Source: Candidatus Merdivicinus excrementipullorum (GTDB taxonomy: Bacteria; Bacillota; Clostridia; Oscillospirales; Ruminococcaceae). From it: a DNA stretch of 64,000 nt. Shown in pieces: positions 16,590 through 24,367 of this stretch. The DNA lies in the NCBI GenBank assembly GCA_018716725.1, contig DVJP01000015.1, positions 28,766-92,765 on the forward strand. The letters run 5' to 3'. A program made the translations under genes and the position numbers. Under the pieces are notes generated by a model that was given only the letters and a program-made list of their open reading frames with translations, made no database searches and was not told the DNA's origin. The stretch's first letter is position 1, and every line of letters begins with the position of its first letter.

Positions 16590-16768
16590 CCAGATACGGG
16601 GTATCGGGGACGCCGCCCCCTACAAATTGAAATATTATGTTGATGTGGTAGAGGACGTCGTGAATTTATTCACGACAGTTTCCCGTCCCGCCAAATTGCC
16701 CAAAACATTTCGGCGTTTTATGCGGGCGAACACAGTTCGCCCCTACAAACGATTCCCGCAATGAAGTG
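16590..16768. repeat. Palindromic GTAGGGG/CCCCTAC-type repeats downstream of sigE
   Basis: Short hairpin modules: GTCGTGAAT/ATTCACGAC (16657-16676), GTTTCCCGTCCCGCC, and GCGGGCGAAC/GTTCGCCC followed by CCTACAAACGATT (16724-16755). They lie just past the sigE stop codon. No gene visible. Confidence 0.7.
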
Positions 16769-17482
16769 TTAAAACTGTTTTTCCATCTCCCCTTTCAGCC
16801 GCCGGATGATCCGTTTTTCCAGCCGGGATATGTAGGACTGGGATATCCCGATTTTATCCGCCACCTCCTTTTGGGTCTGCTCCGGCTGGCCGGTGAGGCC
16901 GAACCGCATCTGCATAATCAGCTTTTCCCGGCTGCTTAACCCGTCCAGGCACCGGTTTAGGACGCTGCGCTCCGCTTCCTCCTCCATGGTCCGGCTGACG
17001 GAGTCCTCCTCCGTCCCCAGGATGTCGGAAAGCAGAAGCTCGTTGCCGTCCCAGTCTACGTTCAAGGGTTCATCCAGGGAAACCTCTTCCTTCTGGCGGC
17101 TTGTTTTCCGCAGGTGCATGAGGATTTCGTTCTCAATGCACCGGGAGGCATAGGTGGCCAGCTTGATATTCTTATCCGGCGAAAAGGTGTTGACCCCTTT
17201 GATGAGGCCGATGGTGCCGATGGAAATTAAATCCTCCAGGTTAATGCCGGTGCTTTCAAAACGTTTGGCGATGTACACCACCAGCCGCAGGTTCCGGGTT
17301 ATGAGGATTTCCCGGGCTTTCTGGGGCTGGGTTTTCAGCAGGGCGAAGATTTTCTGTTCCTCCTCCCGGCTCAAGGGGGGCGGAAGGGTCTGCGCCCCGT
17401 TTATGTAGTCGCATCTTGCCAAAAGCCCTAATTTTTGAAGCAGCCGGAACAGGGCCGATTTCAGCCGGTATGGGATTTTCAT
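16769..17482 (-). CDS. sigE: Sporulation sigma factor SigE (pro-sigma-E)
   Basis: A 237-residue sigma-70 family protein, close to the 239 of B. subtilis. The N-terminal basic, hydrophobic pro-sequence ([16 protein letters not shown]) is the part removed by SpoIIGA. Region 2 has [16 protein letters not shown] and [15 protein letters not shown] (about residues 75-115). Region 4 carries the helix-turn-helix [20 protein letters not shown] (about 205-225). It directs early mother-cell transcription after engulfment begins. ATG 17482 has an AAAGGAAGG site. A longer in-frame start at 17626 would only translate spoIIGA sequence in another frame. Confidence 0.95.
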   Translation of the reverse strand: MKIPYRLKSALFRLLQKLGLLARCDYINGAQTLPPPLSREEEQKIFALLKTQPQKAREILITRNLRLVVYIAKRFESTGINLEDLISIGTIGLIKGVNTFSPDKNIKLATYASRCIENEILMHLRKTSRQKEEVSLDEPLNVDWDGNELLLSDILGTEEDSVSRTMEEEAERSVLNRCLDGLSSREKLIMQMRFGLTGQPEQTQKEVADKIGISQSYISRLEKRIIRRLKGEMEKQF

Positions 17483-18362
17483 GTGATCCTTCCTTTCTTT
17501 GCAGATTTTCCGGGAAACAAGCCGGCCCGGCAATGGCCTGGAACCCGTCCCGCAGAGGCTGCCGGGACAGGGCCGCCAGGCATAAAACCTCCTTTCCGCC
17601 TTCCGGCACGAAATAATCCGGCGCAAATCCCGCCAAAAGGTTCCCGCCCCCTACGGTTTCACAGGGAATCAGCTGGATTTTTTGGAGTTTCCGGCTTTCC
17701 GCCGGGTTTTCCAAACTGTTAAGCATTTCCCGGGGCAGGATTCCCTCCAAAGCCCGCCGGTCGCAGACCACCACAGGCAGCCCTCCAAGGCTCTTCAAAC
17801 GGTTCCCGGTGTCCAGCAGGACGTTTAGCACCACCTCTTTTCCCTGGTACCCGAGCCTTGCGGAAAACACCCGGTCCTTTGCGGCGGTTTTCTCCCGCAA
17901 AAGGACGTAAAGCCGGGCGGCGCCATAGGCGATGACGGTGGAAACAGCCAGGGTCATGGCCTGGATGTGATAATACACCACCCCGTTTCGGATGATAAGC
18001 CTTGGGGGCGCGGCCATGAGCCAAAGGGCGATCATCACCCCGGCAAAGAGAAAATTGGCGGCGAAAAAGAAGCCCATCCTGCGCCAAAAGCCCATGGCTC
18101 CTCCGGCAATCCAGGTGATGGCGGCCGCCAGCCCCAATTTGATGAGGAACAGCGGCAAAAAGGGAAGCTCCGGCAGGAAAATGGCCAGGGAGGACAGGCC
18201 GCCGGCCAATGCCGCCAGGCCCCGCCGCCACCGTTTGCACGGCCGGCCGGACAGCGCCTCCGACGCCAGCAGCAGAAACCAGGTGACGTATAGGTTTAAT
18301 GCCACCAGCACATCGACGTAAATGGTGACGATTCGTTCCTCCCCCCTTTCGGATACCCTCAT
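17256..18362 (-). CDS. spoIIGA: SpoIIGA, membrane aspartic protease that processes pro-sigma-E
   Basis: A 368-residue protein with about five membrane segments in the first 150 residues and a cytoplasmic protease domain with the active-site motif LLDTGNRL (near 185). Two features are odd. First, the frame does not stop at sigE but overlaps its first 227 bases out of frame, adding about 75 Pro-rich residues beyond the usual end near GFQAIAGPA; another frame has a TGA overlapping the sigE ATG. Second, the only ATG (18362) has a weak ribosome site, while a strong AAAGGGGGGAGG lies after it, before ATC GTC ACC ATT TAC, where homologues would begin. Either an indel or a non-standard start is possible. 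Confidence 0.85.
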   Translation of the reverse strand: MRVSERGEERIVTIYVDVLVALNLYVTWFLLLASEALSGRPCKRWRRGLAALAGGLSSLAIFLPELPFLPLFLIKLGLAAAITWIAGGAMGFWRRMGFFFAANFLFAGVMIALWLMAAPPRLIIRNGVVYYHIQAMTLAVSTVIAYGAARLYVLLREKTAAKDRVFSARLGYQGKEVVLNVLLDTGNRLKSLGGLPVVVCDRRALEGILPREMLNSLENPAESRKLQKIQLIPCETVGGGNLLAGFAPDYFVPEGGKEVLCLAALSRQPLRDGFQAIAGPACFPENLQRKEGSHENPIPAEIGPVPAASKIRAFGKMRLHKRGADPSAPLEPGGGTENLRPAENPAPESPGNPHNPEPAAGGVHRQTF

Positions 18363-18427
18363 TATAGCCCGTCTGGCCGGGCGAAAGCCGTCGCTTCGGG
18401 GCGTTCTGTTAAATTTTTTCTCCTGCC

Positions 18428-18456
18428 TTTACATCCGGCGGGAATTATTCTATAAT
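18428..18456 (+). promoter_or_regulatory. Sigma-A promoter of PH-domain gene
   Basis: TTTACA, 17 bases, TATAAT, 32 bases before the start codon. Confidence 0.8.
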
Positions 18457-18488
18457 GAAATCAGTTCCTTACTGTCAGGAGGTATTTT

Positions 18489-18890
18489 ATGAAAGATTAT
18501 ACTGCCCCTCCCATCCTTTGGAAAGACCGCAAGCATTTCCTCTGGTTCCCCTGGAGCTTTACCAAATACAGCCTGGATGAAAACCGCCTGTATGTGGATA
18601 CCGGCCTGCTCAATACCAGACACGAGGAAACGCTGCTGTACCGGGTTGTGGATATTTCCATGCGCCGGTCTTTGGCCCAGCGGATATTCGGCACCGGGTG
18701 CATTGTGCTGTACACCAAGGTGGACGTTTCAGGGGAAATTCATTTGAAGAACATCAAAAATGTGGAAACCGTCAACCGGATGCTTTCCGACCTGATTGAA
18801 AAGGCCCGCAGCCAGCAGCGGGTGGTGGGCAAGGAGTTCTACGATTCCGGCGATTACGACGGGGACGCCGACGATTTTCACGGGCATTAA
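18489..18890 (+). CDS. Bacterial PH-domain protein (YdbS/DUF304-like)
   Basis: A 133-residue protein starting at an ATG behind AGGAGGTATTTT. The central part has the bacterial PH pattern: KYSLDENRLYVDTGLLNTRHEE, LLYRVVDISMRRSLAQRIFG, and GCIVLYTKVDVSGEIHLKNIKN, ending in a helix. The acidic tail is GDYDGDADDFHGH. Unlike many family members it has no membrane helix. The function of such single-domain proteins is unknown; the YdbS family is membrane-associated. It lies between spoIIGA and the inverted multi-hairpin element. Confidence 0.7.
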   Translation: MKDYTAPPILWKDRKHFLWFPWSFTKYSLDENRLYVDTGLLNTRHEETLLYRVVDISMRRSLAQRIFGTGCIVLYTKVDVSGEIHLKNIKNVETVNRMLSDLIEKARSQQRVVGKEFYDSGDYDGDADDFHGH

Positions 18891-18921
18891 AAAACATAAG
18901 GGTAGGCTTTGTCCTGTCTTA

Positions 18922-19235
18922 GAGTGTCGAAAAACTTTTGTTGAGTGTAAAACTGAATTAAGAGATAGAATAAAAGTTTTACTCGATTTTTTTCAAAAAA
19001 TCGCAGGGGTGGAGGGGACAGAGTCCCTCCTCGCTCGTCGCAACGAGCGAAATCCAATCCCTTCGCGGCCCGGCCGCGAACAAAAAAAGAATAGCGAGCC
19101 CGCAGGCTCGCCGCGGATGCAGTCATCAAGCTAGCTTGATGACGCGTGCCTGGATTTTGCTTGCAAAATCCAGGTTTAGAATTTCCTAAATTTTTACCAC
19201 GGTACATTTGCGTCAGCAAAATAGAAGCCTTTGTG
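18922..19235 (-). repeat. 314-bp multi-hairpin element, copy B (inverted relative to copy A)
   Basis: Reverse complement of the element at 16205-16518, of identical length. The first stem is CCTGGATTTTGC/GCAAAATCCAGG (19149-19174), where two base pairs differ from copy A but remain paired. The third stem is GCGAGCC/GGCTCGC (19094-19111) instead of GGCGGCT/AGCCGCC, again still paired, with the TGCG loop kept. The 22-base palindrome (19122-19143) is identical. An open frame crosses this copy too, in the same register as in copy A. Confidence 0.85.
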
Positions 19236-19268
19236 CTTTGGCTAATAGCTGTATTTTTTGATAGGATG

Positions 19269-19294
19269 GGGCGGGCTTTGGCCTGCCCTTTTTT
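19269..19294 (+). terminator. Terminator right of copy B
   Basis: GGGCGGGC-TTTG-GCCTGCCC followed by TTTTTTAC. It could end transcripts that enter from the PH-domain gene and copy B. Confidence 0.6.
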
Positions 19295-19334
19295 ACACTC
19301 TTGTGAAAGAAATGTAAACATATAGAAGCCCCCA

Positions 19335-19372
19335 TTGACAATTCACCGCATCCGGGCTAAAATACTTAAGTA
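19335..19372 (+). promoter_or_regulatory. Sigma-A promoter of the first MarR-ABC operon with a candidate operator
   Basis: TTGACA, 17 bases, TAAAAT. The -10 box runs into the palindrome TACTTAAGTA (19363-19372), a likely site for the MarR product. The promoter is about 58 bases before the start codon. Confidence 0.75.
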
Positions 19373-19420
19373 ACCTAATTATGTCGGATCATCATTTTCC
19401 GGCGGAAAGGAGAGGCTTTC

Positions 19421-19927
19421 ATGGAGGAATCGCCCAGCAAGGCTGTCCGGATGTTTTTGGCCATGGACCGGATGCGCCGGGCATGGAAAGGGATCAACTT
19501 TTGCCCGGAATTGAACAAATCCCAGTTTTGGACCTTGTTCCATTTGTACAGAGGCTCCTGGGGGCGGGGAGAATCCCCGGACCGGATGACCCTGTCGGCC
19601 CTGGCCCAGATTATGCAGCAGAGTATGCCCGCCGTCAGCCAGCGCATCAGCCGGCTGGAGGAAATGGGCTATGTGACCCGGGTCCCGGATTCCCAGGACA
19701 AACGGATCGTCTGGATTTCCCTGTCGGAACCGGGAAGGGAAGAGATGAAATCCGCCTGCGCCCGCATGACGGAAACCATGAATTCCATTTTGAACGTCCT
19801 GGGGGACGATGAAATCGAATTCATGTTCCAAATTTTCTGCAAGCTGGCCGACGCTATGGAAACCCAGCGGGATGCGGCGGACAGCCGGCAGGCCCAAAAT
19901 CACGAAAAGGAGAGGAAATCATGCTGA
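19421..19927 (+). CDS. MarR-family transcriptional regulator
   Basis: A 168-residue winged-helix protein. The DNA-binding part spans about residues 45-110: LSALAQIMQQSMPAVSQRIS and the wing RVPDSQDKRIVWISL. MarR proteins are dimeric repressors that release DNA on binding small aromatic or toxic ligands. It is first gene of an operon with two exporter subunits, and its 3' end overlaps the next gene by 7 bases. Auto-repression and repression of the exporter are the likely roles. Confidence 0.87.
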   Translation: MEESPSKAVRMFLAMDRMRRAWKGINFCPELNKSQFWTLFHLYRGSWGRGESPDRMTLSALAQIMQQSMPAVSQRISRLEEMGYVTRVPDSQDKRIVWISLSEPGREEMKSACARMTETMNSILNVLGDDEIEFMFQIFCKLADAMETQRDAADSRQAQNHEKERKSC

Positions 19928-22134
19928 AACTGAAACGGTACCTGAAGCCCTATCTGGCGCTTTTGCTGGCTTCGGTTCTGCTGCTCTTTGGGCAGGCCAT
20001 GCTGGAACTGACGCTGCCCAACTATATGAGCGATATCGTCAACATCGGCTTGCAGCAGGGCGGCATTACGGAGGCGGCTCCCGACGCCATTGGGGCGGAA
20101 GAAATGGCCATGATGCAGATGTTTATGCAGGAGGAAGATAAGGCCGCGGTGCAGGAAGCTTACGTCCAGGCTGAGGAAGGCACAGAGCAGCTGGCCCAAA
20201 TGCAGGAAACCTATCCCGGATTGCAGGGAGGGGACTGGATCCTCAAAGACCCGGACAACCGGGAGGAAGCGAATCTGGCCTTTTCCCGGGCAGCCTACGC
20301 CTTGGTGGATATCATGACGGAACTGGGCGGGGAACAGGCCGCCGGTTCTGAAGAAGCCGCCGGTGAAGTGGACATGGAAGCTATGGGCAGCGTGCTGGCA
20401 GCTTTGCAGCAGCCCGGCGGGAACGAGATTTTGGAAAAGGCTGTTTCCGACGCCGCCGTTACCCCGGAATCCATGCTGTCCCAGACAGGCGTGGTCTTTA
20501 CCAAACTGTTTTACACCCAGCTGGGGGCGGATACTGACGCCATCCAGACCGGGTATATTTGGAAAGTGGGCCTTCAGATGCTGGGGCTGACTATTCTGCT
20601 GACCGCTTGCGCCATTGCCGCCGGATTCTGCCTGGCCAAACTTGGCGCCGGCGTGGGGCGCGACCTGCGGCGGGATGTCTTTGCCAAGGTGACCTATTTC
20701 AACAACGCGGAAATGGACCAGTTTTCCACCGCCAGCCTCATTACCCGTTCCACCAACGACATTACCCAGATCCAGAACTTCCTGAGCATGGGCCTTCGGA
20801 TGCTTTGCTTTGCCCCCATTATGGGCATCGGCGGGTTGATTATGGGCCTGTCCAAATGCTTAAGCCTCGCCTGGGTGCTGGCCTTGGCCTTAGTGGTTAT
20901 GCTGGGCCTGATTTTGGTGCTCTTTTCCGTGGCACTGCCCAAATTTAAGAAAATGCAGCACTTTATTGACCAGCTGAACCTGGTGAGCCGGGAAGAGCTT
21001 TCCGGATTGATGGTTGTCCGCGCCTTTGACAACCAGGACTTTATGCAGGGCCGGTTTGACAAGGCAAACCAAGACCTGACCGGCAACACTCTGTTTGTCA
21101 ACCGGGCCATGGCTGTGATGATGCCGGTGATGATGCTTGTGATGAACGGCATCTCCCTGCTCATCGTCTGGTTCGGCGGCCACCAGATTGCCGAAAGCAG
21201 CTTGCAGGTGGGCGACATGATGGCCTTTATCCAGTACGCCATGCAGGTGATTATGAGCTTCCTGTTTATCAGCATGATGTTTATTATGGTGCCCCGTGCC
21301 ACTGTTTCCGCGGAACGCGTCAACGAGATCCTGGCTACCAAAAACGCGGTGGCCGACCCGGCAAGCCCCAAGTCTTTGGACCTTTCCGACGGCGCTGTTG
21401 TGGAATTCCGGGACGTCTCCTTCCGGTATGAGGGAGCCGACGACAACGTCCTGGAGCATATCAGCTTTACGGCAAAGCCAGGAGAAACCACAGCCTTTAT
21501 CGGCTCCACCGGTTCCGGAAAATCCACCCTGGTGAACCTGATCCCCCGTTTTTACGATGTGACGGAGGGCAGCGTCACTGTGGACGGCGTCAATGTCAAG
21601 GATTTGAACCAGAAGGAGCTGCGGGACGCCATCGGCTATGTCCCCCAGAAGGGCCTGCTGTTCAGCGGCACCATTGCCAGCAACCTGCGTTACGGCGATG
21701 AAAACGCCAGCGAGGAGCTTTTACAGGAAAGCGCCGATGTGGCCCAGGCTACCGAGTTTATCAGCGAGCTGCCCGACGGGTTTGACACCGAAATCAGCCA
21801 GGGGGGCACCAACGTTTCCGGCGGCCAGCGCCAGCGGCTTTCCATCGCCCGGGCTTTGGTAAAAAAAGCCCCCATTTATATCTTCGACGACACCTTCTCC
21901 GCGTTGGACTTTAAGACCGACGCCAAGCTGCGGAAAGCCTTGAAAGGGTACACGGAAAACGCCACGGTGCTGATTGTGGCCCAGCGGGTGTCCACCATTA
22001 TGCACGCGGAACAGATTGTGGTGCTGGACGAAGGCCGCGTGGCCGGCATCGGCACCCACGAGGAACTGCTGAAAAACTGCCCGACTTACCGTGAAATCGC
22101 GGAAAGCCAGCTTTCAAAGGAGGAATTGGCGTAA
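19921..22134 (+). CDS. ABC exporter half-transporter, degenerate-site subunit
   Basis: A 737-residue fused membrane/ATPase protein. It has an unusually large hydrophilic segment of about 150 residues between the first and second membrane helices (residues 45-205, rich in Glu, Gln and Met). The ATPase domain (about 490-730) has Walker A GSTGSGKST and signature VSGGQRQRLSIARAL. Walker B reads IYIFDDTFSALD, where the catalytic glutamate is aspartate. This marks the non-hydrolysing site of heterodimeric exporters such as BmrCD or TM287/288. The partner is the next gene, whose ATG shares one base with this stop. Confidence 0.88.
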   Translation: MLKLKRYLKPYLALLLASVLLLFGQAMLELTLPNYMSDIVNIGLQQGGITEAAPDAIGAEEMAMMQMFMQEEDKAAVQEAYVQAEEGTEQLAQMQETYPGLQGGDWILKDPDNREEANLAFSRAAYALVDIMTELGGEQAAGSEEAAGEVDMEAMGSVLAALQQPGGNEILEKAVSDAAVTPESMLSQTGVVFTKLFYTQLGADTDAIQTGYIWKVGLQMLGLTILLTACAIAAGFCLAKLGAGVGRDLRRDVFAKVTYFNNAEMDQFSTASLITRSTNDITQIQNFLSMGLRMLCFAPIMGIGGLIMGLSKCLSLAWVLALALVVMLGLILVLFSVALPKFKKMQHFIDQLNLVSREELSGLMVVRAFDNQDFMQGRFDKANQDLTGNTLFVNRAMAVMMPVMMLVMNGISLLIVWFGGHQIAESSLQVGDMMAFIQYAMQVIMSFLFISMMFIMVPRATVSAERVNEILATKNAVADPASPKSLDLSDGAVVEFRDVSFRYEGADDNVLEHISFTAKPGETTAFIGSTGSGKSTLVNLIPRFYDVTEGSVTVDGVNVKDLNQKELRDAIGYVPQKGLLFSGTIASNLRYGDENASEELLQESADVAQATEFISELPDGFDTEISQGGTNVSGGQRQRLSIARALVKKAPIYIFDDTFSALDFKTDAKLRKALKGYTENATVLIVAQRVSTIMHAEQIVVLDEGRVAGIGTHEELLKNCPTYREIAESQLSKEELA

Positions 22135-23978
22135 TGGCACAGAATCAACAGCGCCGGGGGCCTGCGGGCCACGGTCCCGGCCCTATGGCGGCCGGGGAAA
22201 AGGCCAAGGACTTCAAAGGGACTATGAAAAAGCTCCTGGGATATATGAAGCGATTCCTTCCCGGGATTGTCTTAGTGCTTCTCTGCGCCGCGGCCAGCAC
22301 CATCTTTTCCATCTTTGGGCCGAAGGTTTTAGGCCAGGCCACCACCAAGCTTTTTGAAGGGCTTATCGCCATGCTCACCGGCACCGGCTCCATCGACTTT
22401 AACGCCATTGGGCGGATTTTGCTGATACTGGGCGGCCTTTACCTGTTAAGCGCTCTGCTTTCGTATGTGCAGGGCTGGGTCATGGCCGGGGTTGCCACCA
22501 AGCTCAGCTACTCCATGCGCACCGACATCAGCCGGAAGCTGGATAAGCTCCCCTTGTCTTACTTTGACCGGGTGCCTCACGGCGAGGTCTTGAGCCGCAT
22601 CACCAACGATGTGGATACCATCACCCAGACCCTGAACCAGAGCCTTTCCCAGATTGTCAGCAATGTGACTATGATGATCGGCGTCCTCTGCATGATGCTG
22701 TCCATCAGCCTGTCCATGACCCTGGTGGCTATCTGCGTTCTGCCCTTCAGCATCATTATCGTGGGGGTTGTGGTGAAGAAAAGCCAGCCCTTCTTCCGCA
22801 AACAGCAGGAATACCTGGGCCATGTCAACGGCCATGTGGAGGAAATGTACGGCGGCCATGTAGTGGTCACCGCTTTCAACGGCCAGGATGGAAGCATCGA
22901 GGAATTTAATAAGCTGAACGACGACTTGTATCACGCCGCATGGAAAAGCCAGTTCTTAGGCGGCATGATGATGCCCTTAATGAACTTTGTCAGCAACCTG
23001 GGCTATGTGGCCATCTGTATCTTAGGCGGCTTCCTGTCCTTAAACGGCGCCATTACCGTGGGCGACATCCAGGCATTTACCCAGTATGTCCGCCAGTTCA
23101 CCCAGCCTATCACCCAGATTGCCAACATCTCCAACGTCCTCCAGCAGACGGCTGCCGCTGCGGAACGGGTGTTTGCCTTCCTGGAAGAGAAAGAGGAAAC
23201 CCCGGACCCGGAAAACGCCCTGTCTCCGGATCTTATCGACGGTTCTGTGGCCTTTGCCCATGTGCATTTCGGCTATGTGCCGGAAAAGACCATTATCCAC
23301 GACTTTTCCGCTGTGATTGAGCCTGGCACCAAGGTGGCCATTGTCGGCCCCACCGGCGCAGGCAAAACCACCATGGTGAAGCTGCTCATGCGCTTTTACG
23401 ACGTAAGCGGCGGCGCGATCCTCTTAAGCGGCTATGATGTCCGGCAGTTTGCCCGGGGCGACCTACGGGATTCCTTCGGCATGGTGCTTCAGGATACCTG
23501 GCTTTATAACGGCACCATCCGGGAAAATATCCGCTTCGGCCGTTTGGACGCTACGGACGAGGAAGTCCTGGCCGCCGCTAAGGCCGCCCAGGTGGACCAC
23601 TTTGTCCGGACCCTGCCCCAGGGCTATGACACGGTGTTAAACGAGGAAGCAAGCAACATCAGCCAGGGCCAGAAACAGCTGCTGACTATCGCCCGGACCA
23701 TCCTCTCCGACCCCAAGCTGCTGATCCTGGACGAAGCCACTTCCAGCGTGGATACCCGCACAGAGGTTGCTATCCAGCGGGCTATGGACGAACTGACTAA
23801 GGGCCGCACCTCCTTTATCATCGCCCACCGGCTGTCCACCATCCGGGACGCAGACATGATCTTGGTTATGAAGGACGGTGACATTGTGGAAACCGGCACC
23901 CACAAGGAACTGCTGGAAAAGAACGGGTTCTACGCCTCCCTTTATATGAGCCAGTTTGCCGATGTAAACGAAGAATAA
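22134..23978 (+). CDS. ABC exporter half-transporter, canonical subunit
   Basis: 614 residues: six membrane helices (about 45-330) and an ATPase domain with Walker A GPTGAGKTT, signature ISQGQKQLLTIARTI and a canonical Walker B LLILDEATSSVD. Together with the upstream subunit it should form a heterodimeric multidrug-type exporter under MarR control. A short Gly/Pro-rich N-terminus precedes the membrane domain. A strong terminator follows. Confidence 0.9.
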   Translation: MAQNQQRRGPAGHGPGPMAAGEKAKDFKGTMKKLLGYMKRFLPGIVLVLLCAAASTIFSIFGPKVLGQATTKLFEGLIAMLTGTGSIDFNAIGRILLILGGLYLLSALLSYVQGWVMAGVATKLSYSMRTDISRKLDKLPLSYFDRVPHGEVLSRITNDVDTITQTLNQSLSQIVSNVTMMIGVLCMMLSISLSMTLVAICVLPFSIIIVGVVVKKSQPFFRKQQEYLGHVNGHVEEMYGGHVVVTAFNGQDGSIEEFNKLNDDLYHAAWKSQFLGGMMMPLMNFVSNLGYVAICILGGFLSLNGAITVGDIQAFTQYVRQFTQPITQIANISNVLQQTAAAAERVFAFLEEKEETPDPENALSPDLIDGSVAFAHVHFGYVPEKTIIHDFSAVIEPGTKVAIVGPTGAGKTTMVKLLMRFYDVSGGAILLSGYDVRQFARGDLRDSFGMVLQDTWLYNGTIRENIRFGRLDATDEEVLAAAKAAQVDHFVRTLPQGYDTVLNEEASNISQGQKQLLTIARTILSDPKLLILDEATSSVDTRTEVAIQRAMDELTKGRTSFIIAHRLSTIRDADMILVMKDGDIVETGTHKELLEKNGFYASLYMSQFADVNEE

Positions 23979-23991
23979 TTCTGTCAAACAG

Positions 23992-24032
23992 AAATCCCCT
24001 CCCCGCAAATTTGCGGCAGGAGGGGATTTTTG
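23992..24032 (+). terminator. Terminator of the MarR-ABC operon
   Basis: Stem AAATCCCCTCC/GGAGGGGATTT capped by CGCAAATTTGCG, followed by TTGG. Confidence 0.75.
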
Positions 24033-24089
24033 GTTTTGGGAAAAAGGATTTGACATAGTTTGAAAAAACGCCAAATGTGGATATCATGC

Positions 24090-24367
24090 TGGTGTTGTAG
24101 GGGACGGGTTTCCCGTCCCGCCAGACTGCCCAAAACGTTCCGGTGTTTTATGTGGGCGAACACAGTTCGCCCCTACAAAAACGATTCCTGTTTGGTTTTG
24201 GAAAAGACGGGGACGATGTGGGATCGTCCCCTATAAATGTGTGTTCTGTACCGTTTTATAAAACGGTAGAAGATAAAACCAAACCATAACGGCGCAGCCT
24301 GTCGCGCCGTTCCAGCGGGTGGATAGGAATTGAAACGCCGCGTCGTCTTGCCAACGGCGGCTCGCCG
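24090..24367. repeat. Palindromic repeats between ABC operon and carB
   Basis: No gene visible. Modules: GTAGGGGACGGGTTTCCCGTCC (24098-24119), GTGGGCGAAC/GTTCGCCC with CCTACAAAAACG (24152-24182), GGGGACGAT/ATCGTCCCC, then the dispersed repeat with ACGGCGCAGCC-TGTCGCGCCGT (24287-24312) and CGCCGCGTCGTCTTGCCAACGG. The terminal hairpin AACGGCGGCTCGCCGTT contains the carB stop codon. Confidence 0.75.

Noticed and set aside
17483..17626. N-terminal extension of sigE by 48 codons
   Set aside because: It would be antiregister to spoIIGA coding sequence, and the pro-sequence of SigE begins at MKIPYRLK with its own ribosome site.
18887..19321. 144-codon minus-strand open frame across copy B
   Set aside because: It is the in-register counterpart of the frame in copy A. 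It has no ribosome site and extends into a terminator.
23979..24367. Gene in the space between the ABC operon and carB
   Set aside because: Open frames there are short and consist of palindromic repeats. No ribosome site or known pattern was seen.
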